Of a DNA stretch of 64,000 nt, positions 1 to 11,164 are shown piece by piece. Every line of letters starts with the position of its first letter. Position 1 is the first letter of the stretch. Source of the DNA: Astrothelium macrocarpum (taxonomy: Eukaryota; Ascomycota; Dothideomycetes; Trypetheliales; Trypetheliaceae); contig JAGEMR010000139.1 of NCBI GenBank assembly GCA_021030915.1, positions 1-64,000 of the forward strand. Direction: 5' to 3'. The notes beneath the pieces are model-generated. The model was not told the origin of the DNA, ran no database searches, and saw only the letters and a list, made by a program, of their open reading frames with translations. Position numbers and translations under genes: made by a program.

Positions 1-357
1 AACGGACTAATTGCCTAATTAGGAAACAATGAAGCTAACGCCGGAGATTACAAGAGTGGATTGCCCAACATTATCAGCGAAATCACGCTGGGTAGTGAAG
101 CAAGCGCTACGACTGTCGAATTGACGACTGATGCTGCGGGCCAGACGGAGTTGGTGATCAATGGCAATACGAGGGTGCTGTCTACGATCACTGGATCAGC
201 AGAGACAACAGGAAGCACGGGGATGGGAAATTACATTATGAGTGGTGGACCCGGGGTGGCTCCGCCAAATGAAGCCAGTAGATGGATTGGAAGCGGAGGC
301 TGGGCAGTAGGTTGGGGCCTGTGTGGGTTTTTTGGAGTATTGGCTATGATATTATGA
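1..357 (+). CDS. 3' end of a GPI-anchored-type surface protein (partial)
   Basis: Only the last exon is inside the window. An in-frame stop at 16-18 and an acceptor ending at 22, with a branch-like ctaat just before it, suggest that the coding exon begins at 23 and runs to the TGA at 355-357. The encoded tail is Thr/Ser/Gly-rich. It ends in a small-residue stretch (SGGPGVAPPNEAS) and then a hydrophobic segment with no residues after it (WAVGWGLCGFFGVLAMIL). This is the layout of a GPI attachment signal, so the protein is probably an extracellular or wall protein. The catalytic or binding part lies to the left of the window, so the family cannot be named. Intron assignment and GPI processing are inferences. 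Confidence 0.5.
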
Positions 358-2292
358 TGGCCAGGTTGGGAATAGTTTCAGTTGTCGGATTTCTTGCATT
401 TTTAAAGAGGATGATTTGATTGGACTGGGCTAATTTACTGGAACAAAATCTTGGATTAGATCAGACACGAGGGTCTGTATGAAATTTTAGTTGCCTAACT
501 CTTGTACATTTTTCAAATGAATAGGGTAGAACATCTAGCCGGGTAATATTTACAGGGGATTGAAAATGTATTATAAGTTTCGATCTGCTAAACTTGCTAT
601 TGGTTTCCTTCGAATCTGGGGTCTCGATCCAGATGGATGGGAGCTCTATTCGCCTTAAGGTACCTAAATTTCCGAATCCCGTTATGTGGTATTTCTTATG
701 TCGCCTGGACCTCTGTTGACTTATCTCGGCTAGCTCAGAAAGTAACTGAGCGAAGGTGTGCCCCAAAGAATCTAGGCGTGCAGAATTCACGGGCCCACGT
801 ACGTCGGTTTATGTCCCCCAAAATGATGTGCTCCACTCTACCCAATCATGATTTCAATTCAAGGTCTTTTAAATGATAGTTCTATAGAACATTCATCTGT
901 CGCTCTGAAGCCGACTCTTGGCATTGACAAGAGTTTGGCGGAAGAGGCAAGATCTACTTACGAATTAACGGAGATCCTTCCAGAGTACAAAAGGCTTCCA
1001 TTAAATCTCTTCCCTTTTCAGGTACTCGAACACCGCGCGATTGGGCGGACAGTTGTGGATAAGTGGGTAGAGGTCCGTTTGATGTTATCTATTATCTTAG
1101 AGCAAGTTTTACACTGACGTCGACGACAGAATATAGACAATGTCAAGCGAGCAGCAGCTCAAGTGCGGAGACCTATTGACAACCTTGACAACATCAAGCT
1201 AAGCTGGTCGGCTATACGAACAATGAAGTTGGCGCAGCACGGTAGAATTAGAGAAATCGGCGGTAACCAAGAACCGCGATGCATCGCAGTGATTTTGTCG
1301 CTCGATGACTGCAAAGACACACTTCTCAAAGGTGTCACGTTCAAGCAAGGAGAAGATGTCTGTTTTGATGGCAAAGCCCAAGTGGATTTTGGTGGAGTGG
1401 AAGGGACGTTAGCAATACTATTTACCTTGAAAATTTAAGACTTGGGAAATTGGATGGGTAAACATAGCAAAGCGAACAACGAAATAAGCAGTGTCTAACC
1501 TAACCAGGCAGGCCTCATCAAGTAGGTAGGTAGGTAGTTCTGTACCAATGCCCTCTTTATCCTTCGATAATGTCGAGAACGAATTACCCAGACAGAGAGT
1601 CATTCCAAGCGAAATCTAGGATTTGCATTGTAAACATGACAAGTTCCAGAATTCAAGCTGTCGTAGTTGTTGCAAAGATGTTGAGAGAGATACCTAATGA
1701 TGTACCTAATGAGGTACCTGAGGCAGGTACCTGGGAAGTACGCTACGTACAAGCGCGGGATCTCCATCATGACGCAGATCCCGCCTGTCGTAAACAAATG
1801 GCCATCATCATTGCCAGTGACAGGTACGACGATGGCACGGCGGCGATTTACAAAAGCAGTGATTTATTGCAGGAAAGTAGGTAGGTACTTGTAGCGCTTA
1901 GAGGCCAAGTTTGTGGAAAATGACGGGGGCAAAGAACAAGTCGCGAACAGGGGTGGCGCGGTCGGCGAACGCTGCGATCGAAAGGCTTCATCACGATCGC
2001 CATGTTGAATTGAGCCGGTTTGATGGACGATGCCCAATATTGCCAGCTGCCATTCTGTTCTTTTCCATTCCTCATGTTTCCTAAATTTCCTGCAGTTGAG
2101 ACGTCTCGTCTCTTCTCGACTGCTTTTTCGCTCTGTTGTTGCCAAAGAGCGATCGATCGATTCTTGCCCGCCCAACGCTTGTCATCGAGATCGGAGATCG
2201 TTGGAGCGGCGAGGTAGCCCTTTTGTCTGGAGGCCAAGTTCTCCAGTGCCGTCTTCTGACTTGCACCTGGAACTCTATACTAGCCATTGACC
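358..2292. other. Intergenic region upstream of SSK1, no supported gene
   Basis: This is about 1.9 kb between the GPI-type gene and SSK1. The open frames here are short (up to about 130 codons), overlap on both strands and show no recognisable domain. It contains a (GTAG)4 run at 1522-1537 and a degenerate TACCT repeat at 1691-1740. The last 250 bases before the SSK1 ATG are pyrimidine-rich on the + strand, as is usual for a fungal 5' leader. Confidence 0.6.
1691..1740. repeat. Degenerate TACCT tandem repeat
   Basis: Four imperfect units of about 12 bases each start with TACCT (TACCTAATGATG, TACCTAATGAGG, then two more diverged TACCTG units). They sit about 550 bases upstream of the SSK1 start. 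They could be a simple-sequence expansion or a binding-site array; the sequence alone does not decide. Confidence 0.55.
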
Positions 2293-4767
2293 ATGTCCAT
2301 GTTCGACTTCAAGAGGAAGATCAGTCATGCGCGAATTAAGTTGCTGGGATCCGAGAAGGTGCCGCCGCCGCCTTTGCCCGAGCTTGCGAAGTCGTCTTCT
2401 CCGCAACGACCACGCCCTCTATCCCGCAAATCCAAGTCCTACTCTGGCCCCGAATTCACTCACGACCCGACCTCAAAGCGGACTTCCTTGAAAACCACCA
2501 CTGAGCCCCCCTCTCTGACCTCTGCCTCCTCCAACAGCGAAGCTGGCCTTGGCTTGTCCGCCTCAGAGCTCAACGATAACGATAATCCCATCGTGACCGT
2601 TGAGCGCGCTTCTCCGGAAGCTCAGGATGCCATACAGATAAGAGAGGACCACTCGCAGGGCCGATCACCCGACAGTGATCGAGCCTTGTCTCTGGCATCG
2701 TCCGAACAGCCAACAGCAAAGCCAAGACCTACTCCACCACTTCGTCGGCAGTCCTTGGTGCACAATTCAAACCATCAAATCATCCAAACTTTGCTGGATA
2801 CGAATCAACGGCGTTACCAGCAAAGTGGTCCTCTGGATTCTGTAGACTGTTTCACTCCGGGTCCAGCAACCAACATGGCAAGCATCATGTACCGAAAGAT
2901 ATGGGTAAAGCGACAAGGAGCCTCTGCAACACAAGTACAAATACGGGAGGATGACCTCGTGGATGATGTGAGAGATGCAATACTCAAGAAATATGGAAAT
3001 TCTCTCGGGCGGACATTCGATGCTCCGGATGTCGACATCAAAATCATTCCCAGAAGTCATAGCCAAAGTAAGCGTCCCAAGGAACGTACCCTGGCACCAG
3101 ATGAGCACATGTGTCGGACAATGGACGCGTTCTATCCCGGAGGTCAGGCAATGGAAGAAGCTCTTGTCATTTGTATCCCACAACGGCATACACCTCACCC
3201 ATCGCCGGGCGGGCATCACCATGCGCAGCACTATAGCGAGGATCATCGCCGGCCAGTGGAAAATGGCAACGGCTATTTTCCACCCATGCCCGCTGTCATA
3301 CCCTCTACCACACATTCTTCTACTTCACTCGAAAACCACCACTCAGCACAGTCTCATGACATGGCTCGAGCGATGAGTGTTCTCAGTACAGGCCAGGTCC
3401 CTGCTCTACCTTCACCTGGTGGCACACTGCGTGTTCATAATCGGCATGTTCGACCAAAAGCTACACGACAACAAACCGCCTCGCCGACGATGCAGAATAT
3501 ACCTTCTGCTGGTGGATCAAATCTTCCTCCCGCTGCATCCTCCACGCGCCTATCACGCCCGGTTCTCGAGTCTGTTGGATCTGATCGTTCCAATGTCCCC
3601 AATCCCCCGCCTCTTCCTACACCTCCAGCTCCTGAAGCACCCCCAACCAACCAAAAAGCAGGTTCAACACCACCAACCCCGAATGGCCACCCAAACCGGG
3701 TATCCTCTCCTGATCCTGGAAAGAGAATGAAGCGGCGTGGACCACTTGGCATGTCGCGTCGAAACGGATCAAAAGCACATGTAAATAGCGACAGTGATGG
3801 TCACATTCCAAACATCAGCGCCGCCTTGTCACCATCCGCGATCGACTCATCAGTGCCACCCATCAACTGTCTCATCGTTGAAGACAATCACATCAATCTA
3901 AAATTACTAGAAGCTTTTATGAAAAGACTGAAAGTTAGATGGCAGACAGCGATGAACGGACAGGCAGCAGTCACCAAATGGCGGAGTGGAGGTTTCCATC
4001 TTGTGCTAATGGACATTCAACTGCCCATCATGAGTGGTCTCGAAGCAACCAAGGAAATCCGAAGACTGGAACGGATCAACGGCGTTGGTTTCATGGGCAC
4101 ACCCGGTCCGCAAAAACCCGCAAGCCAAACATCATCAGATGAGAGTTGCGATAGCTTGTCAAATGGCGTCAAGGAAGGTGCATCGCCAGACAAACCCGGC
4201 CAGCTCGACGAAAGCGATCAACTCACCAAGTCCGCCGGACTTTTCAAGAGTCCCGTCATCATCGTCGCCTTGACCGCCAGCTCGCTCCAAAGCGATCGTC
4301 ACGAAGCCCTCGCCGCAGGTTGCAACGACTTCTTAACCAAGGTATGTCATCATCATTTCCCAACTCTACTTACAAAATTCCTTTGTATCACTCTAACCAC
4401 GACGCCCTTCTAGCCCGTCAACTTCGTCTGGCTCGAGCGCAAAGTCAAGGAATGGGGCTGCATGCAAGCGCTCATCGACTTCGACGGCTGGCGCAAATGG
4501 AAGGACTTTGCGCCGCAAAACGATAGCAGCAGCAACGGCAAGGGCGGTCCCGGCGGCGGCGGCAAGAATCATGCCCGCAAGGGCAGTGCTGGAGCGAAGA
4601 CGGCGCGCCGCGAGAAGCGGAAGAGCGATAGTAGTAGTTTGGCGCCGCAGTTACCGGGTGCAATGGACCGCTTTCAGATCGCGGAGGCGACCGAGGCGTC
4701 TGCGACGCCGACGGCGGAGAGTAGGCGGAGTAGTGGGGAGGAGAGGGTTAATGGGATGACTGCATGA
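2293..4767 (+). CDS. SSK1: SSK1-type response regulator of the HOG osmostress pathway
   Basis: Two exons, 2293-4341 and 4414-4767, with intron gtatgt...ttctag, give 800 aa. The start is the ATG at 2293. Residues 200-300 hold the conserved fungal Ssk1 N-terminal block (MYRKIWVKR, LVDDVRDAILKKYG). Proline/serine-rich linkers follow. A receiver domain runs from about 525 to 720, with the acidic pair E530/D531, phosphoacceptor D574 (LVLMDIQLP), T661 (VALTASS) and K683 (FLTKP). The intron falls immediately after K683. An insertion of about 57 residues sits between D574 and T661. The tail is Gly/Ser-rich and basic. In this family the aspartate receives phosphate from the Sln1-Ypd1 relay, and the unphosphorylated form activates the Ssk2-type MAPKKK. 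All key receiver residues are present, so the protein should be functional. Confidence 0.95.
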
Positions 4768-5183
4768 GGCGTCCTAATTTACGCCGTGACTTGATATTAT
4801 TTTTTTTTTCTTTCTTTCTTACCTCTTCGTATATTCTTTTCGGAACCGCGGGCTGGTGGCCTTTTTACTTTTGGATGGATGAAATGCATAGCGCGCTTGC
4901 CGTTCTCAAAGCGTTTGGCGTTCTTCCGGAAGGAGGCTATTTGAGTAAGGGTTAGAGCTCTTGTTAGGGAAATTGAGACTTAGTAACGTCTCTTCATGAG
5001 TCCATGTTTGGGGACGACAAAGCTAGCAAGTCTTCAGTTAATCAGAAACACATTGAGCTATTGGCGAGTCTACCTGATCTATTTATAGATGATAAAGGTG
5101 AAAAGCAAAAGTAGCAAATTAAAGAATGATGGGCTGATGCTCGAGTGAAGACGCTATCGATTGTTAATGGCCTCTATCTTCAC
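4768..5183. other. Convergent 3' region between SSK1 and the F-box gene
   Basis: About 416 bases between two stop codons on opposite strands. It holds a T-rich stretch near 4798-4825 and no supported gene. It is probably the two 3' untranslated regions. Confidence 0.6.
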
Positions 5184-6179
5184 CTACGCTCCTTCGCAAA
5201 ACGTGCTACTGAAATTCACACGAGCAAATTCCTCTGCTAATGGCCCAAGATAGCGTGGATCGGACTCCTCGCGGGCGAAGCAAAAGCAGTTGTGGATGTA
5301 CTCATAGGCTAGCCACTCCTCGAAATCACAGCTTCGAAGTTTTGCACGGCAGCTTGACCATGCTGGCCTGGATTTTCCTTCGGCTATGATAGCCTTTAAT
5401 TCAACAGCCTGATGTTCGTCGAAGTATCCCCAGTCCAGATAACCCCTCTTATATGCTTTGTCAAAATCCCAGTCTGACCACTCTGACCACTCTGATACCA
5501 ATACGCAAAAACCGCTCTCTAGCTCCGGGTTCAGGTAGAGAGAATGAATGTTGCCATCCATATCTTGATAGAAGCTAATCACGTAAGCCTCAGCGCCGTT
5601 TTGTAAGCTGGGAACGCATTTGCGAAATCCTTCCTCAATCTGTATATATCTTTTGTCATAGCCAACCGACAAACAGTATTGAAACCTTTCGTCCGCATTC
5701 CATTCCATGAAGGCCTTCGGAAGCTTTACACCAAGCTCGGCAGCTCGTGCTTCCAGATCTTGTACTTTGAATCCAAAGAATTCTGGGCGGTCGGGAGTGT
5801 GAGGCTGCTTGATGCGGGGTAGCCAACACAGGTTTCCTGTAAAAGGCTCTAGAAATTCAAGATTTGGGTGTTCGTTGCCAAAATAGGGTCCAAATTTTTT
5901 TTTGAGTCCCAAACTTGTATACAACCACTCAGGGATATGGCAGCGGTAATCATATCCGCGGTAAGTACAGCCACGGCCAGCATAGCCAGATGATATCCCA
6001 AAACGTTCGATCATGCGCTTTTCGAACTTCTTCGCTGCAGCGATCCCCTGGAGTAGACGCTGACATCCTGCAAAAATTTGTGCGTTGTGAGTTGGCAGTC
6101 CGAGATTGATGACATCTCTTTTGGACAAGTACGAGGCTATGTCGTGAATGAGTTCTGGGGGAAGTTTATCGAGACTCAT
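5184..6179 (-). CDS. F-box protein with SUKH (Smi1/Knr4-like) C-terminal region
   Basis: Single exon of 331 aa, ATG at 6179 and stop at 5184-5186. The first 50 residues are a typical F-box (LDKLPPELIHDIASYLSKRD, then NLGLPTHN). The later part, about residues 125-235, resembles the SUKH/SMI1-KNR4 fold: an 'LEARAAELGVKLPKAFMEW' helix, then a beta-rich segment with 'FYQDMDGNIHSLYLNPE' and 'CVLVSEW'. F-box proteins recruit substrates to SCF ubiquitin ligases through Skp1, and the C-terminal domain would be the substrate reader. The F-box is clear. The SUKH assignment rests on motif resemblance alone and is moderate. The neighbours give no functional hint. Confidence 0.7.
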   Translation of the reverse strand: MSLDKLPPELIHDIASYLSKRDVINLGLPTHNAQIFAGCQRLLQGIAAAKKFEKRMIERFGISSGYAGRGCTYRGYDYRCHIPEWLYTSLGLKKKFGPYFGNEHPNLEFLEPFTGNLCWLPRIKQPHTPDRPEFFGFKVQDLEARAAELGVKLPKAFMEWNADERFQYCLSVGYDKRYIQIEEGFRKCVPSLQNGAEAYVISFYQDMDGNIHSLYLNPELESGFCVLVSEWSEWSDWDFDKAYKRGYLDWGYFDEHQAVELKAIIAEGKSRPAWSSCRAKLRSCDFEEWLAYEYIHNCFCFAREESDPRYLGPLAEEFARVNFSSTFCEGA

Positions 6180-6847
6180 GGTTCAGAGCTAAGGGAATAA
6201 CCAGACGTTGGCGTGCTGATGGCGCATAAGTGCTGCGTTCTGGTTGGTGAGAAATGGCATCGAGAAGTAAAGGTTGCCGCCTGCGCTAATCCAGATACGG
6301 ACTAGCAGGTGCAGGTTACTGTTACTCGAGAGAAGCAATGCTATGAGTGTTGAGAATGATTGCATGTAGAGTGAATTGCGTAGGATCTAAGGCTAGGTAC
6401 GACAGCAGCAGAAGTGCTTGCATAAAATAGCTGGATCATAGGTCCCAAGAGACAGCTTGCGCCATTTCAATACCTTCCACCAAACCGTCGTCAAGCAGCA
6501 CGTTATTAGAGTCGCACTGCGATAACAATACGCAGTGACTTCTTTCTAGCTACGTCTCTAAGCAGAGAAAATTGCTGTCTTTTATCTACTTATACAAAAC
6601 CGGATTTTACAAGTCTCAGTGTTACTTGATTAGCTGGGGATATTTTCCGCAATTCGCTCCAAATGCATATCTACTTGTTATCAAAATTCACAACCACACG
6701 ACCGTGAAGCCTTTCGTCCATAGCCTGTTCTTTCACACCAAATTCGGTAATTTGTGCTTCAAACGTCAGGATTCGAGAGATCGGCGTCGCTCGATACCAG
6801 ACACGCAGACGAGGAGCCAACGTCAGTTACAACATTTCATTATATAC
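6180..6847. other. Intergenic region, no supported gene
   Basis: About 670 bases, AT-rich around 6560-6720. It is the upstream side of the F-box gene and the downstream side of the hydrolase gene. The only long frame on the + strand here (from 6572) runs antisense into the hydrolase exon and has no domain, so I treat it as a shadow. Confidence 0.55.
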
Positions 6848-7642
6848 TCAGTAAGAAGATTGGAGGAGAACTTCTGTCAATTTCGCCGGATGACTCAAGA
6901 ATGGCTCATGACCCGCCTTGAGACTCTTGATAGACCATGTACAGTCAATGACGCCTTGCAACATTGTCAATTGGAGTTGCGCAGTAAATGTCTTATCCTC
7001 GGTCGTGATTATGTACGTCTTTGGCACGGACAAATGCCAAGGAGCATTCGGGACTGTCTCCGCCTCAAAATCACTGCGATGCCATTTGAGTTCCGAGAAC
7101 CAGCGTTTTTGGTCAGCCGGGTCAAGATCGCTGAAAAGAAGCGGCACGCAGTCTTCATTGGGAATGCGTTCTCCATCCTAGTGTAGTAGTCAGTGATTAA
7201 CTATCGAAGAACTCAACTAGATTACCTTCACAGTGATCCATGGTGGAAGGCGCGAATATCGAGCCATTGGTGCATTATCGGGTAGCAAAAAAGCAGCAAG
7301 GAAAACGACCTCCACAATTCCATTTTGTTTGCCTTGCTTCTCCCTAGTCTCTTTGTCGAAACCTATGACGGCTCTGCTTCCTGGCCAACCACCATAAGAA
7401 TGGAGAAACAAAACAACGTCTTGGTGTTTTTTATCAACAAAATCGGCCACTTCGTCTTGAATCGCCTTCACTTCATCTTCTTGTTTAGTACCCACAGTGT
7501 TTTCTCCCACAGTGGGATAGCTGACGGCACGAGAGTCGTAACCGTGGGACTTTAGTTGTTGGACAAGAGCTTCAAAGAATACTGGCGTATGCGAGACACC
7601 GCCGACAAACACATATGCCGGGCGTGAAATTTGAGACGCCAT
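6848..7642 (-). CDS. Alpha/beta hydrolase (AB_hydrolase_6-like)
   Basis: Two exons on the minus strand, 7642-7226 and 7177-6848, joined across a 48-nt intron (gtaatc...actag) in phase 0, give 248 aa. The N-terminus has the first strand of an alpha/beta hydrolase (PAYVFVGGVSHTPVFFEAL). The nucleophile elbow is FLHSYGG with S82. The carboxyl part has an acidic residue before the last strands (SDLDP) and a His-containing loop 'AGHEPFLSHPAKL', which is the usual position of the catalytic His. Fungal relatives are small cytosolic esterase/lipase-like proteins. No signal peptide is visible. The substrate is unknown. The gene stands alone with no pathway partner nearby. Confidence 0.8.
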
Positions 7643-8655
7643 GTTTCGACGTGAGATAGTAGAATTCGGTGCCGCACCTCTTCACAACCTGAGCACGCTG
7701 TGGCGCTCAACCATGACGTCAGACCATTTTAGCTAATGCGGCATAGCATGCAGCAAGAATTGAGCTGTGAGATGAGCGAGGCTAAGAATACAGCGCTACA
7801 TTAGAAAGAGCTAGAAACGTTCAAATGGCCGTGGACTCGGTTTGCAGAACCAGGACAAGCGCTAATTTATGCACCCCAAAAAAAACCGCTCTGATCAGTC
7901 AGTCAATGAAAGAACTACCACAGAGTAGAAACAAATCTAGGGGAGGAAGCTGCCATAGCTATTTAGGACGCCATATTGCTATCCGTTGCCTTGTCCGACT
8001 TGTCTTCGACCGCAAGACTTCTAGTGTGTTTAAAAGCGCTTAAAGCCAAGGGATGGAACGTAAAAGGAATGTGCAAGAGCTTTCTCTTCACAACCTAGAG
8101 CTTTGTCAACTGGAGTATGGGGAGCTTCAGCGCAGCAGAGACAATGTAAGTTGTCTCCAGGACTCAGAAAATTTGTGTTCGATATAGCATTACAAAAAAG
8201 ATTAAATGTGGCCATGTGAACACGAAATTGGGACGTCTTAGATTCCGCATTGATTGAAGAGCCTCCTCTGTACGTTGTCTCGGGCAGATAGCTGGCTTCA
8301 AATAAACCAAGATTGGGGACTCGCGAAATTGGATGTACAAAGTGGACAGGCCTTGATGGATGAGGTGACATCTCGTTCCAACTTGGTTAGCGGCCCGGCG
8401 GCCGGGGTGAGTCGGAATGAGAATATTTCTATGCACATTCATAACTCGCAGCTTCTTCAAGCTGGAGGAAAACGCTTAGTTAGTAACGCAGAGGCCACAG
8501 AAGATTAAGGTAGTTGATCTGCGAACAGATTCGCACATGCAACTTTCGTCTTCCAGGACCTCGACGCTATCGCGATACATGCAACGATTTCGAAGCCTAG
8601 CGCGAGGTACGTTCCCAGAAAGACTTGTGAACCGTCGGCCAGAAAGAGAACATTG
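7643..8655. other. Intergenic region, no supported gene
   Basis: About 1 kb between the start of the hydrolase gene and the stop of the haspin gene. Open frames on both strands are below 115 codons, overlap and show no domain. I see nothing further in it. Confidence 0.55.
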
Positions 8656-10719
8656 TCAACTCAAAATATCATCTCTATTGAGCCAACCTGCTCTCCAGGC
8701 TACTTCAACTAGGTCGGCCACGCTGTTCAAGTGTGACATTAGCAAACATTGTGGCATCAGCATGGCCTCTACCTTCAGTAGCTTGCGTTCGAGGTCAAGT
8801 TCCTTCAGAACGCGCCTATGACCTTTTTCAGCTCTTTCCTCAGAAGTCTTCTTAGTTTTTCCGTCTCCCCCATAAGTCGCTTTCCTTCTAGTCTCCTCCC
8901 GTATTTCTTTCGTCCACCCCATTAACTCACTCAATAGGAAATGTAGCCAGAGTAGATTGGTCTTTGGATGATATTCACCCCAAGTGGGTTTCTCCTGCTT
9001 CATCACTCTACGCCTCTTGATCTCACTCGACAAGCTTTCGGCCTCTGGAACGCCATCCTTCAAAACCAAATCCCTCATATACCTCGGTATCCGATACTGA
9101 TATCCAAACTTTGGCTTCGTCTCAAAAACGTCTGGCTCCTCTTCCAAATTCTTATACGCCACCCTCTCGACTCCCCACCTATTCGCCTCTTCCTCCGGTA
9201 GCTCCGCCCTCGAATTCGTATAATCAATCACCGTCACCTCCAGCCCCGTAAAGCCCAACTTTTTGCCCAAGTTGACATCCTCCCTGCCCTTCAAACAGCG
9301 CTGTACTCCTCTTTCGCTACCTTCTTCCGCCTCTCCATCATCCTTCCGTACCTTAACACAAACATTGCCCGCATGCAAATCCCGATGCTCAAACCCCACA
9401 CTCGCCTCCCCCTTCCCCACCGCAATCGCCACCCCCCAAAAAACATCCCACACCGCAAACAAGTCCCCAACCCGCCAGGCCTCCAGATCTCTCCCGGCAT
9501 CTTCCATCTCCAGCATCGCCCACCACTGCCCTTCTCCATACCACCCTCCACTTTGTCCCGTGCCATCCTCCTCTATCTTTCTCTCGTCCTCTCCTTCGGC
9601 AAATCGCGGATCAGGAAACCCAAACTCCATCTCCACTTCTTCCTCCCCACACCCGGTCATCCTCAGCTCCTCAGTCCTCCGCTCGCGGTGCTCCGCATAC
9701 GCCTCGATGAACCGCGCAGGCGGAGCACCGCGGAGCAGGCGCAGCGAGCGGAAGAGCGTGAAGCCTGGGATAGGGGTAAGCAGGCGGAGCAGCGTGACTT
9801 CGGCGAGGACGGAGGTGGGGTTAGACATGAAGTCGGTGCGGAAGCGCGGGCGTTTGTTCGGCGGTTTGAGGGGGATGAGTTTGAGGACCGTGTCGGTGGT
9901 TGGATGGTTGGGAGAGGTGGAGGGAGTGAGGCGGTAGACTTCGCTGTAGCTGGCTTCGGTGATTTTGGAAAGGGAGAAGGCCGAGAGGGAAGAGGCGAAG
10001 TCGGAGAAGGAGATGACTTCGTCGGCCTGCGCGGCTAGTGGCGCGACGTTTGGGGCAATGTCTTTGATCTCGAGGTTTGTTCTCGATCTTGCTGGCAAGC
10101 GTGATTGATCTGGTGGTACGTGCTTGTCTTGGCTTGTGGGACTGCGCCTAGGCGGTTTCCTGGATTTGGTACTGCGAGTTTTGCTCTTGTCTAACCTTCG
10201 AAAGGGAGGATCACTGATTTCGTCGCGCGTTGAGTCATGGATAACTAAGTCTGGAAGGTTTTCTTTCTCCTCGTCCTCGCTTCTAGATTCGCTGTGACGA
10301 AGTTGTCGTTTAATGGGTTCTTTAGGTCCTTTATGTCGGGTTTTGTGATGTTTTCTTATCCCGATATCGTTGCATGAGATTGACTCTTCCGCGCAGGACA
10401 GGTCTCTGAGAGATGAACTAGAGTTAAGATCCTCACCATTACTCAAAGTGACTTGTGTATCCTTGCGTGGTCTGTGTAGCTCTTTCCGAGTTGATGCATT
10501 GTTATCGCGAGAAGAAAGAACAGTGTGCTCGACTTGCTTATGACAGTGTTCCTCATCCGTATCCACTCCTGTCAGGTTAAGCTTCTTCAAATCGTTTGCC
10601 ACTTCTGTGACTCCTTCGGCTGTCAGAGACCTCGACTGGTCTTTGTCAGGACTATTAAAGTCGAAGTTAGGTACGATGTGTCGCTTCCGGATTTTCCCAT
10701 ATGTTTGTAGCCGAGCCAT
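8656..10719 (-). CDS. haspin: Haspin-family histone H3 kinase
   Basis: Single exon of 687 aa, ATG at 10719. Residues 1-230 are basic, Ser-rich and probably disordered. The kinase domain begins near residue 235 with the haspin-type lobe (FSDFASSLSAFSLSKITEAS...SEVYRL). The catalytic loop is FEHRDLHAGN with D447. The metal-binding motif is the haspin-type DYT (VIDYTNSR, D499) in place of DFG. The C-terminal haspin block (NLLWLHFLLSELMG) is present. In this family the enzyme phosphorylates histone H3 threonine 3 to recruit the chromosomal passenger complex to centromeres, so a nuclear, mitotic role is expected. The coding strand is very GC-rich in the middle (9.3-9.9 kb), which produces a long antisense shadow frame. 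Confidence 0.92.
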   Translation of the reverse strand: MARLQTYGKIRKRHIVPNFDFNSPDKDQSRSLTAEGVTEVANDLKKLNLTGVDTDEEHCHKQVEHTVLSSRDNNASTRKELHRPRKDTQVTLSNGEDLNSSSSLRDLSCAEESISCNDIGIRKHHKTRHKGPKEPIKRQLRHSESRSEDEEKENLPDLVIHDSTRDEISDPPFRRLDKSKTRSTKSRKPPRRSPTSQDKHVPPDQSRLPARSRTNLEIKDIAPNVAPLAAQADEVISFSDFASSLSAFSLSKITEASYSEVYRLTPSTSPNHPTTDTVLKLIPLKPPNKRPRFRTDFMSNPTSVLAEVTLLRLLTPIPGFTLFRSLRLLRGAPPARFIEAYAEHRERRTEELRMTGCGEEEVEMEFGFPDPRFAEGEDERKIEEDGTGQSGGWYGEGQWWAMLEMEDAGRDLEAWRVGDLFAVWDVFWGVAIAVGKGEASVGFEHRDLHAGNVCVKVRKDDGEAEEGSERGVQRCLKGREDVNLGKKLGFTGLEVTVIDYTNSRAELPEEEANRWGVERVAYKNLEEEPDVFETKPKFGYQYRIPRYMRDLVLKDGVPEAESLSSEIKRRRVMKQEKPTWGEYHPKTNLLWLHFLLSELMGWTKEIREETRRKATYGGDGKTKKTSEERAEKGHRRVLKELDLERKLLKVEAMLMPQCLLMSHLNSVADLVEVAWRAGWLNRDDILS

Positions 10720-11164
10720 TGGATTTGGCCAAGTTCATAGAATAAGGCTCTCCTTCCGGACTTTCGAGGTACGATGGCATTACTAATTAAAGGACGCAGG
10801 CAAAGACATCAACGGAGAAGTGAATGATATTCCCTAGCGAGATTTCCTAATTGAGGTTACGCGCTCGTTGGCAGGGCGACGAGAACGCTACTCGCGGGGC
10901 TCGACCATCATCTTGCCTACTTTACCTTCTCTACACATCTGCGATTTCTTGGAAGCGTATTGTGGAAAGATTTCAATTCGAATATTTTTGTTTCATACCA
11001 TCTTGTTATGGAATCAATCGGTCTGGGTATATGACTCCTGCCTACATATTTTGCATTTCCTTCCGCCATCCAGCCGTGTAGGCCCGCAAGATTTCAAATG
11101 TAACGATTGTGGTCAATATTGAAACAAGACAGAAACGATGATTTCAATTTCAAACTCAAAATGC
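10720..11164. other. Intergenic region, no supported gene
   Basis: About 445 bases upstream of haspin and downstream of the GPI-type wall protein gene. Two overlapping short frames on the + strand have no domain. Otherwise nothing is visible. Confidence 0.55.

Noticed and set aside
2767..3315. 182-codon minus-strand frame
   Set aside because: Antisense to the conserved SSK1 N-terminal region and without any recognisable motif.
9263..10038. Two long plus-strand frames (224 and 221 codons)
   Set aside because: They are antisense to the GC-rich part of the haspin kinase gene and have low-complexity Ser/Pro or Gly/Arg composition with no domain.
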